A stretch of 64,000 bases of DNA from Eucalyptus grandis. Taxonomy: Eukaryota; Streptophyta; Magnoliopsida; Myrtales; Myrtaceae. Both the position numbers and the translations under genes were made by a program. This document shows, piece after piece, positions 1 to 11,110 of the stretch; within the stretch, counting starts at the first letter, position 1, and every line of letters begins with the position of its first letter. The stretch spans positions 35,000,072-35,064,071 of the forward strand of contig NC_052614.1 in assembly GCF_016545825.1 (NCBI RefSeq). The letters are read 5' to 3'. The notes beneath the pieces were generated by a model. That model ran no database searches. It was not told the DNA's origin and saw only the letters and a program-made list of their open reading frames with translations.

Positions 1-1130
1 CTCGAGGTTCTTTGAGAGCATTTCTAACTGCCAAAGATGAGTGGAGATGTGCATGCTATGATCTCAAGGTGTGCAACTTGTAAAAGATCAAAAAGTCTTT
101 TCCATCAAGGTTTATATACTCCACTTTCAGTACCATTGCAGCCCTTCGAAGATGTGAGCATGGATTTTATTGTGGCTCTACCAAGAACTCAAAGAGGAAA
201 AGATGCTATCATGGTGGTCGTCAATCATTTCTCTAAAATGGCTCATTTCATGCCACGTCACAAGACTAATGATGCATCTAATATTGCTGAATTATATTTC
301 AAAGAGATTTTTCGCATTCATAGAGTACCAAAGATGATTATTTCAGGTCATGATTCCAAGTTCTTAGGCTACTTTTGGTGGACTCTATGGAGAATGCTTG
401 ATACAAGTTGCCATCCCCAAACCAATGGCCAAACGGAGGTAACAAATCGTACTCTAACCACTTTCCTTCATGGTATGGTGAGTAAATCATTAAATGATTG
501 GGATATAAAGCTTATGCATGTTGAATTTGCTTATAATTGATCACCAAGTTATACTACTAGTCGATCGCCATTTGAAGTTGTGTATGGAATTAATCCTTTC
601 ACACCCACTGATTTGAGTCCAATTCCATCTAACTCTGAAGTAAGCTTTGATGGAAGATGAGAGCTGAATCAATGAAGAAGCTCCGTGAGCAGATTTGATC
701 CAAGATTGAAAAGGCCAACGAATCTTACAAGAAGAAGGCTAATCAACATTGCAAGGAGACACAATTTCAACCACGCGATCTTGTTTGGCTTCACTTGAGG
801 AAGGAGAGATTTGCATTTTGACGAAAGAACAAGCACCTGCCTAGAGCCAATGGTCCCTTTGAAGTTATTGAGCGAATTGGTGACAATGCTTACAAGATCG
901 ACCTTCCTGGAGATTTTGGACTTTCGACAACATTCAACGTGGGAGACCTTTCTCCTTTCTTGGAGGATGAAAATCTTCTAGATTTGAGGACAAATCTCAA
1001 GCAACCCGGGGACGATGATGTGGGAGGATCCAACGTAGCTCCATCAACCAACTCAGAATCATCAATGCTTATCCAAGCCAATAAAGAAATTGGCCTTTAT
1101 GTGCTACGATGGACCATTTTAAATGAATAA
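1..1130 (+). pseudogene. Family A (CRM-like gypsy) integrase and pol 3' end, degraded
   Basis: This is a remnant of the integrase half of a Ty3/gypsy pol. Residues after position 37 give the end of the HHCC finger (CATC), then the core with MDFIVALPRTQRGKDAI and the CHPQTNGQTE block. It is inactive. The first catalytic Asp reads Asn (VVNHFSK), the second reads Gly (IISGHDSKF), a stop follows FAYN at 538, and the C-terminal part (KKKANQ, FQPRDLVW, GPFEVIERIGD) is split by stops and a frame change. The last piece, from FNVGDLSPF to a stop at 1130, runs past the LTR start at 1016, so the polyprotein end was encoded inside the 3' LTR. The window edge cuts off the upstream part. The lineage is inferred from the RT and integrase wording and from this pol/LTR overlap. 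Confidence 0.85.
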
Positions 1131-1411
1131 TGTTAATAACTTCTTGTTACTTTGAAGTATATTGATAACTATCAATGGGATGCCACTTTAGATGTCCTGT
1201 AAGAGCAATTGATGAAGTTTCAGCAGGATTATTTTCTAGCTAAGGGAGGAGGACGAATTTCTTTTTTCTTTCTCGGTGACCTAGGATCCCCATACAGCCG
1301 GTAGTCGGCGAGTAAACTTGGGGGAACACGTAACAATATTCCATACACTTAACCACAAAAATCCCCTCTGAAGAATTTCCGATCTGGAATCACTCACCCC
1401 ATCATGCATCA
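1016..1411 (+). mobile_element. Family A 3' LTR with large internal deletion
   Basis: It starts TGATGTGGG (TGATGCGGG in better copies) and ends ATCATGCATCA, matching the ends of the family. At 396 bp it is much shorter than the ~900-930 bp copies at 9568-10501 and 31599-32499. The central U3/TATA part is missing after about 1258 and unrelated sequence (about 1262-1345) stands in its place. Confidence 0.8.
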
Positions 1412-1634
1412 CTTTTTATCCTTGGAAGGTAGAAGCCCTCTATCCTTGGCCAGTGGATTTTTTACGCCTTTGGGGTGAGGTTCTCCTTTCCCTAAGTCCT
1501 TTTTGCTTGGCTAGTGGAAGCTTTAGGCCTTGGTGGTGAACTTGGTAGATCTCGATCCTCATCTTCGGTTGGTGGCGTTGCCTTTATACCTTGGAAAGAG
1601 ATAATTCTAGAATCACTTGTCCCATCACACATCA
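1412..1634 (+). repeat. Family A LTR fragment (3' part)
   Basis: This is a second family A piece, directly after the preceding LTR. It contains the recurring phrase CTTTAGGCCTTGGTGGTGAA and ends CCATCACACATCA. Only the right part of an LTR is present, so it is a truncated copy or a duplication of the neighbouring LTR. Confidence 0.7.
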
Positions 1635-1849
1635 AACAACTCCGTGGATTTCTGTCTTGGCATGTTCTTTACCTTGTTCATGACACCTTGGTAATTCATG
1701 CAAGGACGTGGCTGCATTTGAAGTCAAAGTCTTCAATTCGTGTCAAGCTGAGGAGGGAAACGTGGCTGCACTGTGAAGTCAAGGTCTTCAGAGAAGTAAG
1801 CATAGTTCACGAGTTTAACACACGGTCTTGCCTCTTCCCACCGCCTAAG

Positions 1850-2441
1850 TGATGCGTGATGGGGTGAGTGATTCAAGAATATAGATTTTTTTTAGGGGAT
1901 TTTTGTGGTTAAGTGTATGGAGTAGTGTATACGATAAAGAAACAAAGAGAAATTAGAAAAGATAGAACGATCTCCTCCCAAGGTATAAAGGCAGCGCCAC
2001 CAACCGAGAATGCAGATTGAGATCTACGAAGCTCACCACCAAGGCCTAAAGCTTCCACCAGCCAAGGATAAAGCACTTCGGGATAGGAGAAGCTCACCAC
2101 CAAGGCCTAAAGATTCCACCAGCCAAGGATAAAAGGCTTTTTGGCTCACCACCAAGGAGTGATCTACGCTCCAAGGATAAAGAAACCGAAAGGAGTTATC
2201 CACTCTCCAAAGGAGTTCACTCAAGTTGAGGAAATCTCACCATTCTCATTCATCAAATTCGTATCTCCCCTACATTGGATAGTTTCCTCTATTTATAGGA
2301 GGATTTCAGCATTAGGAAATATTAAAAACAAATTTTAATGACCTAGGAACTTAAACGTTCGACTCTTTAACTACATAAAATAAAAACACCCAGGAACTTA
2401 ATAAAAAGCCATTATTAACACGGGAACTAAATGTCTTTAAT
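1850..2441 (-). repeat. Family A LTR, truncated, inverted
   Basis: On the plus strand it starts TGATGCGTGATGGGGTGAG, the reverse complement of the LTR 3' end. It includes the reversed TATA region (CTATTTATAGGAGG near 2290-2303) and stops at 2441, where a second inverted copy begins. The 5' part of this LTR is missing. Confidence 0.8.
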
Positions 2442-3292
2442 TGGCGTGAGTGATTCCAGAACGAAAATTCTTTAGAGGGGATTTTTGTGGTTAAGTGTAT
2501 GGAGTAGTGTATACGAGGAAGAAAAGAAAAGGAATTACAAAAGATAACACGATCTCCTTCCAAGGTATAACAGCCACGCCACCAACCGAGAATGAGGATT
2601 GAGATCTATGAAGTTTAGCACCAAGCCCTCAAGCTTCCACCAGCCAAGGATAAAGGACTTCGGCATAGGAAAAGCTCAACACCAAGCCCTAAAGCTTCCA
2701 CCAGCCTAGGATAAAGGGGTTCTTGGCTCACCACCAACGAGTGATTTACGCTCCAAGGATATATAGACCAAAAAGAGTTATCCACTCTCTAAAGGATAGA
2801 GGAAATGTCACAATTTTCATTGACCAAATTCGTATCTCCCATACATTGGATAGATTTCCCCTATTTATTGGAGAATTTTTGCCTTAGGAAATATTTAAAA
2901 CAGACTTTAATCACCTTGCAACTTAAACCTTCGACTCATGAGCTACATAAAAATAAAAACACTTAGGAACTGAAAAAAAGGCCTTTATTAACACGGGAAT
3001 TAAATGCCTTTCATCTTCGGCCTTCCACATTCTTGAAGCTTTAGCTTTCCGTATTCTTGAACCGCATTTGTGAACCTTTAGCCTTCCCTTGACAAGAAAA
3101 TAATCCTCCTGAAACTTCATCAATTGGTCATACAAGACATCTAAAATGGCCTCCCCTTGACCAAAAAGTAATTAACATTATTCATTCAAATTGATCCATC
3201 GACGCACATAATGCCCAATTTCTTTATTGGCTTGGATAAGCATCAATGGTTCTGAATTGGTCAATGGAGCTATGTTGGATGCACCCGCATCA
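2442..3292 (-). repeat. Family A LTR, nearly full length, inverted
   Basis: It begins TGGCGTGAGTGATTCCAG (a damaged LTR 3' end) and ends CACCCGCATCA, the reverse of the TGATGCGGG start. About 851 bp. It abuts the truncated copy on its left in the same orientation, so the two form a head-to-tail LTR pair with no internal region between them. Confidence 0.8.
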
Positions 3293-4140
3293 GTTACTCA
3301 AGGTTCCCCACCCGTTCTCCAACAGTCCCACCAACCGATGGGGTTACCCCATTAAAGGACCACGTTTGTGTTAAACTAAAGGGAGTTCGTGTTGGAATAT
3401 GCTTCCAAAAAGTTGAGAGGGTGCCGTCTACGTGAACTACGATGTGAAAATTCCTGACCCTACTTAAATTCAATATCTCCCAGCACAACCTATATTCTGA
3501 TTTATTTTTAACGACAAGCAAAATGCGTACTTTCTTCGAATATCATTTACCACACATCTTTTTAAGATGTTCCGTATTCGTCCACTACTAAAAAACATGA
3601 CCGTATCTTATGTCTTAAATATTCTTAGCCCGAGTAATTCATATGTCAACATCATGGAAAGTAGTACAGCGTAGGACTTCAGTGGGTGCGAAATATTTGA
3701 CCAATTGCACTAGGAGTCCACACAAAAATGAGACAGCGAATATTCCAACCCATATACATAGAGTATGCGATCATCCGCTACCGCAGAACAAGATGCCGTG
3801 ATACTTGGTGCCGCTTCAAGATAAGGATTCTAAAAAGGAATATCGGTAACAAGTAGCCCATAAACACTGGCTCAGAAAGAAAATTATGTTTGCAATTTTT
3901 ATATGTGATTTTATTTTATTTTTTGGCATTTTTTTTATTTTTTCTGAAATTTATGAACAGACTTTTTTAAATAAAAAATTTATTTTACTATTCACTAATT
4001 AAATCGTGCCCAACCAGTCACTTCTTAAAGATCAATGTTAATTTACAAGTTGCGATGTTGTTAGTGATCTTTTTAGTGTGCATCAATAAAATCATTCATA
4101 GAAAATTTCATGTCTATCTTTCAATAAGTGATTTATACAA
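3293..4140. repeat. Duplicated segment, copy 1 (mate at 37085-37720)
   Basis: This segment shares ordered blocks with 37085-37720: CAGTCCCACCAAC, ATCATTTACCACACAT, ATTCGTCCACT, AGGAGTCCACACAAAAA, GAACAAGATGCCG, GATGCCGCTTCAGGATAAGG (with small differences) and a TTAGTGTGCATCAA-like end. No retroelement coding is visible. It is an old dispersed or segmental duplicate of unknown origin; it could be promoter sequence of a gene family, but that is not shown. Confidence 0.65.
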
Positions 4141-5167
4141 CATATGTTTGACACCATTTATCATAAAATCAAATATTATCCTAATCGATCACCTTATTGT
4201 TAGGCATTATCTTGATATTCGTATTAGAGAATATGTGGTGGACTATTTGATGTGGATATACATTAAGTTATTTAAAATCAGTACGTCCAGCGACGCCAAT
4301 ATAAGTCTAGATTAAGAGCTATTTACAACTTAAAATTGATGAGTAAGCATATTGCTTTGCTAGGATGTCCCTATGTGACGAACAACCTTCCACTGAACGT
4401 TTAATCTTCAGTGGGCAAACAAAGCCAAAGAGTTTTTTTCCCTGCATCGTTCTTTCAACCTTCAGCCATGGGGGAGGGTTTCAGCTAGTCAAACCCTCTA
4501 CTCCATTTGTTGTTGATTTTAGTTGAATTTTCTTTTATTTTCTTCTTTACTTGCCAATCTAGATCTATAAGCTCTTTTCTCCTAATCTAGTTCATTTAAG
4601 AGTTTGAACTTTCCTAATCTGGTTGTTAATCTAGGAGTTCTTCTCTATCAATTTAGATTGGGAAGTTTAATAATGTTTTCAGGAATTCAACACCCCTATG
4701 CTCTATCCAACTTGTTTCGATTGTTTCCATACAACGATGGTGTAGAGAAAGCCGAATTTAGGTGCACAACACCAACTAGCAACGTTGTAATTACTAGGCA
4801 AAGAAGTTTTGAAGTGTGCTCATCACTCTAGTGATCGGCCACCAATTCCTTTCCATGATAGAATGGTCTTATGAAATGAGTGAGCGCTTCACCCCACTAG
4901 TGCTATGTTGGTCCATTGTTTTCAAATTTTGGTTTTATTTTGGAATATTAAGGTCTTTACTATACTTAGATTCGCTTTGTCAACAAACTCTCTATACTTC
5001 TCATGTATAATTTTGAGCAACAAATACAAATTTTGCATAAAAAAAACGCATGATGTTCGATTTTTTATTTGAATTGGGCTCCATGGTAATTCAACTAGAA
5101 GTGGGATTCACTGCTCTAAAGGAAAGTAAGTCCAGGAAATGAAAAATCAAATTGATAAATGAAAGAT
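4141..5167. other. No recognisable gene
   Basis: AT-rich sequence with only short open frames, none of which shows a known domain. No LTR ends or terminal repeats were recognised. Confidence 0.5.
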
Positions 5168-5289
5168 ACGACATGTGGTCAACTCTTCAGGAGTGCCAGA
5201 AAATACGACATGTGGTAAACTCTTCCATAAGGATTCAACAGGGCTCTTCAGGAGTGCCAGAAAATATGACTTGTGGTCAACTCTCTCTG
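5168..5289. repeat. Short imperfect direct repeats
   Basis: The phrase ACATGTGGTCAACTCTTC with CAGGAGTGCCAGAAAAT occurs near 5171 and returns around 5208 and 5240-5285 with changes. The spacing is irregular (about 37 and 61 bp). Confidence 0.7.
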
Positions 5290-5369
5290 ACACGCTTCGA
5301 CACACAAATCCGAAATTTCGACACTTGAGGGGTCAAAATATAAATATACAAAAACAAGAAAAAAAAGAA

Positions 5370-5800
5370 GAAGAAGAGGGAGGGCTGGTGGCTAGGTGTC
5401 GCTATCGTTGCCTTTGTCGGAGGAGGCCAACGACCTCCCCGCCCAAAGGCGGCAAAGGCGGGGGAACCTCGCCGAGCCATGGGAGGCCTTCGCTGGCTAG
5501 CCAAGGGCAGGTGAAGCTCGCCCAGATATGGGCGATGCCTTGGTTGATGCTCGGGTGAGGCTCACCTAGATGTGGCCAATGCCTCAGCCAATGCACAAGC
5601 ATGGCTCGCCTAGATTTGGGCGACGCTACGCCCTCACTTGGGCCCAACAAGGGTCGCCAACCGTCGCCTAGGCCCGGTAAGGCCTCGTCTCCGGCTGGGG
5701 AGGCTCGCAAACCACAAGTGAGGGACATCCTCCCTTCGCCGCCTAGGGCTTGCAAGATCGTCGCGCCCCCATGGTGGGCATGCCGCTGATAAATAGTCCA
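5370..5800. repeat. GC-rich cassette after an A-rich tract
   Basis: An A/G-rich run near 5343-5383 is followed by ~420 bp of GC-rich sequence built from degenerate words such as GAGGCTCGC and AGGCTCACC. Similar GC-rich cassettes next to A-rich tracts occur near 11420-11520, 32515-32650, 41090-41330 and 60450-60600. Long open frames on both strands here follow from the base composition and are not credible genes. Confidence 0.5.
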
Positions 5801-5899
5801 TAGGAATTGTTTATAACTCACTCGGATTTTCCTTTCATAGTTAAACTGATTTTATTGTAAGTATCAATCTTCAACTAATAGTCATCATATGTCGATAAC

Positions 5900-7225
5900 T
5901 ATGACATCCTCAATCTAACCATGATTTTCATAAGAAAATTACATTGATAGCCAATCTTTAGATGGGACTACAATGAGGATTGGCAGACAACAAAAACGCC
6001 AAAAAATGTCATATTGGGGCGAATACTCGATTTTTCATCAACATGACGTAAAAATTCGAAAAAGTAGAAATGGGCATGGATGAGGACTCAATGGACCTTG
6101 GACCCATGAATGATGGCCTAATGGACCCAAGCCCAAGGTGGGCGGTCCAATGGGCCTAACACCCAAGATGGGCAGCCCAAAGGAGTCAATGGGGCCCCCA
6201 AACTCTTTTTAGCCATTTGAAGTCCCTCATTAATGAGCCATGTGCGTGAATAGTGTGTGAACAGTACCCAGGGATAGTGAAATTACCATGTTGCCCTTCT
6301 AGCCTAATAAAATAAAAACCCATGTGCATAAAAGAAGGTGTGTGACGTTCAAGAGAAGATAACATCATCCCTCTACCCTATTTACCATATTTCTAGCTTA
6401 GGCATGATAGATGCATTAAATGGGACCTGGGGGAGAAGTTTCACAAGAAGCAATCTTGGCCCTCCATTCTTGTCTTGGGAAACAAGAATGCAACTTGGTC
6501 ATCCAATAGCTTGGACATGAGCTCACCCTATTCTCTTTCTCCCATAGCTCATTCAACCACCCCTTTTCTCTCTCATTATCTCATTTCTCTCGCTTTCTCT
6601 CTCTCTCCACCCCTTTGGATGAATTTCCCCTCAAACTCTCTCCCTTTTTCCCTTGTTGGCCAAGCCCTCTCATCCTCTCCATCCCCATCTCAAGCTCGTA
6701 TCCCTCTCTTTTCCTCTTGGTTCGAGTCGTTGTGAACCATCACAAGCCACACGCTGTTGTCGTCGCCATAACTGAACTGTCATCCTCACCACCTCTACGT
6801 GTCACCCACAGCCTCGCTGTGTTTTGTTTGGTATCTAACCAGCCACAGCTCAGCACCAAAACTACCGCCTAGCCGTTACCGCACCCTTGTCGTCGCTTAC
6901 CGAGCTTGGAGTCGGAAGTGAATGGCTTTCTAGCCTTTGAATGGGGTGGTTGTTGCACTTAGGACATAGTTTGGGACTAGATTGAGGCTAAATGGTGCTT
7001 TGATTCTGTGATAATGGGTTTTTGAATGATAGGTTATCGTAGGATTCCAATAAATTTACAAGTTTTATCGATAAATTATTATATTTGATCGATAAGTTTT
7101 CGTGATAAGTTATTATTATGATAAGCACTTCCGATGTTTGATAAGTCATAAGTAGTTATGCAACAAGTTATTAAGATGTGATAAGTGGAGATGAGATGAG
7201 TTATTACATAGTGAAATGTGATGTG
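5900..7225 (+). mobile_element. Family B LTR, left part, interrupted at its right
   Basis: It begins TATGACATCCTCAATC, a degraded match to TGTGACACCCTCAATTC at 12000. It then follows the same order as 12000-13500: the GGGCGAA...TCGATTTTTCAT block, the AAGGTGGGC phrases, CCATGTGCGTG, a CT-rich stretch and GTGAATGGCTTTCTAGCC. The pyrimidine-rich tract (6520-6720) probably lies downstream of the LTR transcription start. The right part resumes at about 10502 after the inserted minus-strand element. Confidence 0.65.
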
Positions 7226-9443
7226 ATCGACCAATAAAAGAACGAAGAACCTCGTTCATAAGTCTAATGAAGGTACTCGGAGCATTAGATAATCCGAATG
7301 GCATAACCAACCACTCATAAAGGCCTCCCTTGGTCTTGAAAGCTATCTTCCATTCATCAACTTCTCGCATTCTGATTTGATGATAACCACTCCGCAAATC
7401 TATCCTTGAAAACACAGAAGAACCATATAATTCATCAAGCATATCATCAAGTCTAGGTATAGGGTACCTATACTTAATGGTGATGTTGTTGATGGCCCGA
7501 CTATCAACACACATGCGATATGTACCATCCTTCTTAGGCACAAGTAGAGCCGGAATAGAACATGGACTCATGCTTTCTCGAACGTATCCTTTGACGATAA
7601 GTTCATCGACTTGTCTTTGCAACTCTTTTTTATCCTCCGGATTGCATCCATAAGCTGGCTTGTTTGGTAGCGGAGCACCGGGGGTCAAATCAATTTGATG
7701 CTCAGTACCTCTTATGGGAGGTAATCCAAGTGACAAATCCTCCGGAAACACATCTGCAAATTCTTTCAACAAGCAATGCATTTTTGGATTTATGGGTTGC
7801 TCTATCTCACTCTTTTTCTCGACCACAAGCAAAGCAAATACATTCTTTTGTTTGCTAATGGCTCTCTCAACCCGTGTCTCACTCAAGAACAGATTTTCCT
7901 TACGAGTGTTTCCCTCCCTAGGTTGATTATTATGTATCGAATAAGGACTCAATGGTAAAAGAGTAATGCCTTTTGGTTCCTTATGAAAAGAGTATGTGTT
8001 TTTCCGACCATCATGCATAGCATTTATATCAAATTGCCACGGTCTACCCAATAACAAGTGGCATGCCTCCATAGGAATCACATCACATACAACCTCATCT
8101 CGATAGTTCTTCCCAATCGAAATTGATATAAGAACGTGTTTGGTTACCTTGAGTTCATTTCGTTGATTGAGCCATTGGAGCTTGTATGGTTGAGAATGTT
8201 TTGTTGTTGGAAGCTTCAGCTTGTCGACAAGAGTTGTCGAAGCAACATTGGTGCAGCTCCCACCATCAATGATCATCGGACACACTTTTCCGTTAATAGT
8301 GCAACGCGTGTGAAATATATTCTCCCTTTGCTCTTTATTAGGAGAAACTTCAACATGCAATGCTCTTCGGATGATCAACAGCTGACCATCATCGGCTTTC
8401 TCCACAACTTCTTCCCGATCAGATTCAGAAATATTTTGGTCTTCATTGTCAGCCTCTTGAAGTGCCAAATTGATCTCCTAAATTTCTTGAAGAGTCATAA
8501 CTCTTCGATTCTGACAATTTGCTTGTAAATGCCCAAAACCATGGCACTTAAAGCATTTCCTTGCATCACCTTCAACCTTCTTTCGGACTTCTTTGGAAGG
8601 CTCTGCATTCTTTCCCTTGCCTTTGTCTTTTGTCGAAGTACTCTCGCCCTCTCTTGACAAAGCACCCTTAAAATAGGATGTCGCCTTTGTTGAGGTTCTA
8701 GAGGAAAACCTCTTGCTCTTCAATTGTTTTTCGACTTTTATGGCTAACTTGCATACATCCTCAAAGGACCAATACGGTTGAAGTTCAACCCTATTAGCAA
8801 TTTCTCGATTCATGCCGCCAAGGAAACGAGCGATGGTTTGCTTGGGAACTTCTGGAACTGCACTCCTCATTTTAAGTTGTTCAAACTCATGAATGTATTC
8901 TTCAACGCTCATCCCATGTTGTCTTAGGGAGTTCAGTTTGAGGACGAGATCTTGCTTACAGTTGTCGGGCAAGAACCTCTTCTTCATCAACTTCTTGAGT
9001 TTTTCCCAAGACTTGATTCGGCCTTTTCCTTCCCTTGCTCGTTGATGCTTTAGGTTCTCCCACCATAGAGAAGCATATTTGGTGAGCTTTAGGACAGCAA
9101 CCTTACATTTCTTCTCATCCGAATAGAATTTGAAGTCAAAAATTCGTTCGTTTTTGTGTAGCCAATCCACAAAGTCGTCGGGATTAAGATTACCGTTAAA
9201 CTCAGGGACCTCCACTTTAATGTCTATTTCACCCTCTTTATGCCTCCCTCTCCGTCTTCGTCTTCGAGATGGAGATTCAGAATCACTAGAGTGCAGAATC
9301 GTCCGGTTGTCTGCAGTGGACTCGGAATCGCTGTCAGAATTTTGACAAGATTCAGAATCGTCATGCCGGTTTCGTTCATTGGGACGCCTTGCTGGCTGTC
9401 CTTGTCTCGCCAGATTCTCTAGAAGATTGAGGACTCGCTCCAT
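7226..9443 (-). pseudogene. Family A gag-protease-RT, one in-frame stop, truncated
   Basis: This is the best-preserved gag-pol of the family, read from high to low coordinates. Gag ends in a CCHC knuckle (CFKCHGFGHLQANC). The protease motif reads IIDGGSCTNVAS, where most gypsy copies have DSG. Reverse transcriptase follows with [29 protein letters not shown] and [18 protein letters not shown] at 8478-8480 (after MTLQEI) separates gag from protease; the copies at 30.2 and 53.0 kb have GAG there, so this is a point mutation. Homology stops after VLRSFI at about 7226, before the FxDD catalytic box; RNase H, integrase and the 3' LTR are missing. The gag start is also damaged: a stop lies upstream in the frame near 9487, and the first usable Met is at 9443. 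Confidence 0.9.
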
Positions 9444-9547
9444 TTGTTGTTGAAGATTTTGGATTTCATGATCTCGCCTTTCGTTGTGCGCTTACTCCAG
9501 AATCAAACCTCCAGAAAGAAAGGAATCAGTCAAATGAGTTCAACCTT

Positions 9548-9561
9548 GAGCTCTGATACCA
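9548..9561 (-). other. Primer binding site (initiator tRNA-Met)
   Basis: On the minus strand this reads TGGTATCAGAGCTC, six bases inside the 5' LTR end. It is the usual tRNA-iMet complement of plant gypsy and copia elements, and it fixes the element orientation as minus. Confidence 0.9.
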
Positions 9562-9567
9562 ATCTTT

Positions 9568-10501
9568 TGATGCGTGATGGGGTGAGTGATTCAAGAACGG
9601 AAATTTTTATAAGGGGATTTTTGTAGTTATGTGTATGGAGTAGTGTATATGATAAACAAACAAAAAGGAATAAGAAAAGATAGAACGATCTCCTCCCAAG
9701 GTATAAAGGCCACGCCACCAACCGAGGATGAGGATCGAGATCTACTGGCTTCGGCACCAAGGCCTAAAGCTTCCACCAGCCAAGGATAAAGCACTTCGGG
9801 ATAGGAGAAGCTCACCACCAAGGCCTAAAGATTCCACCAGCCAAGGATAAAGGGCTTCTTGGCTCACCACGAAGGAGTGATCTACGCTCCAAGGAAAAAG
9901 AAACCGAAAGGAGTTATCCACTCTCCAAAGGAGTTCACTCAAGTTGAGGACATCTCATCATTCTCATTCATGAAATTCGCTACATTGGATAGTTTCCCCT
10001 CCCCTACTTATAGGAGGATTTTAGCCTTAGGAAATATTAAAAACAAACTTTAATGACCTAGGAATTAAATGTTCGTCTCTTGAGCTACATAAAAATAAAA
10101 ACAGCTAGGAGCTTAATAAAAACCCATTATTAACACGGGAACTAAATGCGTTTAATCGTCGGCCTTCCAAATTCTTGAACCGTTAGCTTTCCGTGTTCTT
10201 GAACCTTCGGCTTTCCATATTCTTGAACCGCATTCGTGAACCTTTAGCCTTCCCAGAATTCGAGCTCCTCCCTTGACCAGAAAATAATCCTCTTGAAACT
10301 TCATCAATTGGTCGTACAAGACATCTAAAATGGCATTCCATTGATACCTATCGATATACCACAAAGTACCGATAAGTAATTAACATTATTCACTCAAAAA
10401 TGATCCATCGAAGAACATAATGCCCAACTTCTTTATTGGCTTGGATAAGCATCGATGGTTCTAAGTTGGTCGATGGAGCTACGTTGGATGCACCTGCATC
10501 A
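9568..10501 (-). mobile_element. Family A 5' LTR, full length
   Basis: On the plus strand it runs from TGATGCGTGATGGGG to CACCTGCATCA, 934 bp. The ends form a 7-bp inverted pair in the best copies (TGATGCG/CGCATCA). It carries the repeated word CCAAGGCCTAAAG(C/A)TTCCACCAGCC. It is inserted in a family B LTR, whose sequence continues on the right. The matching 3' LTR is absent. Confidence 0.9.
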
Positions 10502-11000
10502 CTGTCGCATGTTATATGAGCATTACACACTCTTACATCGATTAATGATAAAGATATGAAATGAGGTGATCACTTAAACACCTTGATGTGTATGAATGTG
10601 AGAGGTTATGGTTCCAACCTGATGCGTATGATTATGTGATCACATGGAACGAAGGACCGTATGATACGTGGGATGATACCATGTTTGATGGGGCAGGATA
10701 GTGCTCAATTACATCGGATGAATGCGAACCTTCAGGTTGGCTTTGCGCTCTAAACAACTGTAATAATCAAAAAGCATAGTCTAGATGATTGCATGGTTGT
10801 GTGGGATGCCATGTGATTCTTGAGACGCCAACGTGTGTAAAGTGTATGAGTACATGCATGAATATTTTGAGAGGGAAGTTGTAGTATGCACATGTGTGAC
10901 ATGAGATGGTTGTATGAGCATGCCTAGATTATCATGTGGGATGGGCGTATGACTACGTTATATGGCATATTCTTATGTTTGGCTCATGAGTAAGTGAAGC
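10502..11000 (+). mobile_element. Family B LTR, right part
   Basis: GCATTACACACTC(T/C)T.CATC.ATTAATGA.AAAGATATGAAA matches 13752-13795 of the second copy. The block GCGAACCTTCAGGTTGGC near 10725 matches the reverse strand at about 14925-14945. The sequence therefore continues the LTR interrupted at 7226. Its right end was not located precisely. Confidence 0.55.
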
Positions 11001-11110
11001 GTTTTCAGAATTATTTATGTGCTTATGTCATGATGACTTGAGAAGGTGAGATAAACATTCCTTCTAACAGTTTGGGCAAATTAGGAATTGCTTTGTTCAG
11101 ATCATTCCAA

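Noticed and set aside
5402..5821. Long open frames on both strands of the GC-rich block
   Set aside because: They arise from low stop-codon frequency in GC-rich repeats; no domain, start context or splice sites.
8478..8480. TAG between gag and protease of family A as a programmed readthrough stop
   Set aside because: The copies at 30.2 and 53.0 kb have GAG at this codon, so it is a point mutation in this copy.
7226..9443. Intact autonomous retrotransposon
   Set aside because: It lacks the RT catalytic box, RNase H, integrase and 3' LTR, and gag carries a stop.
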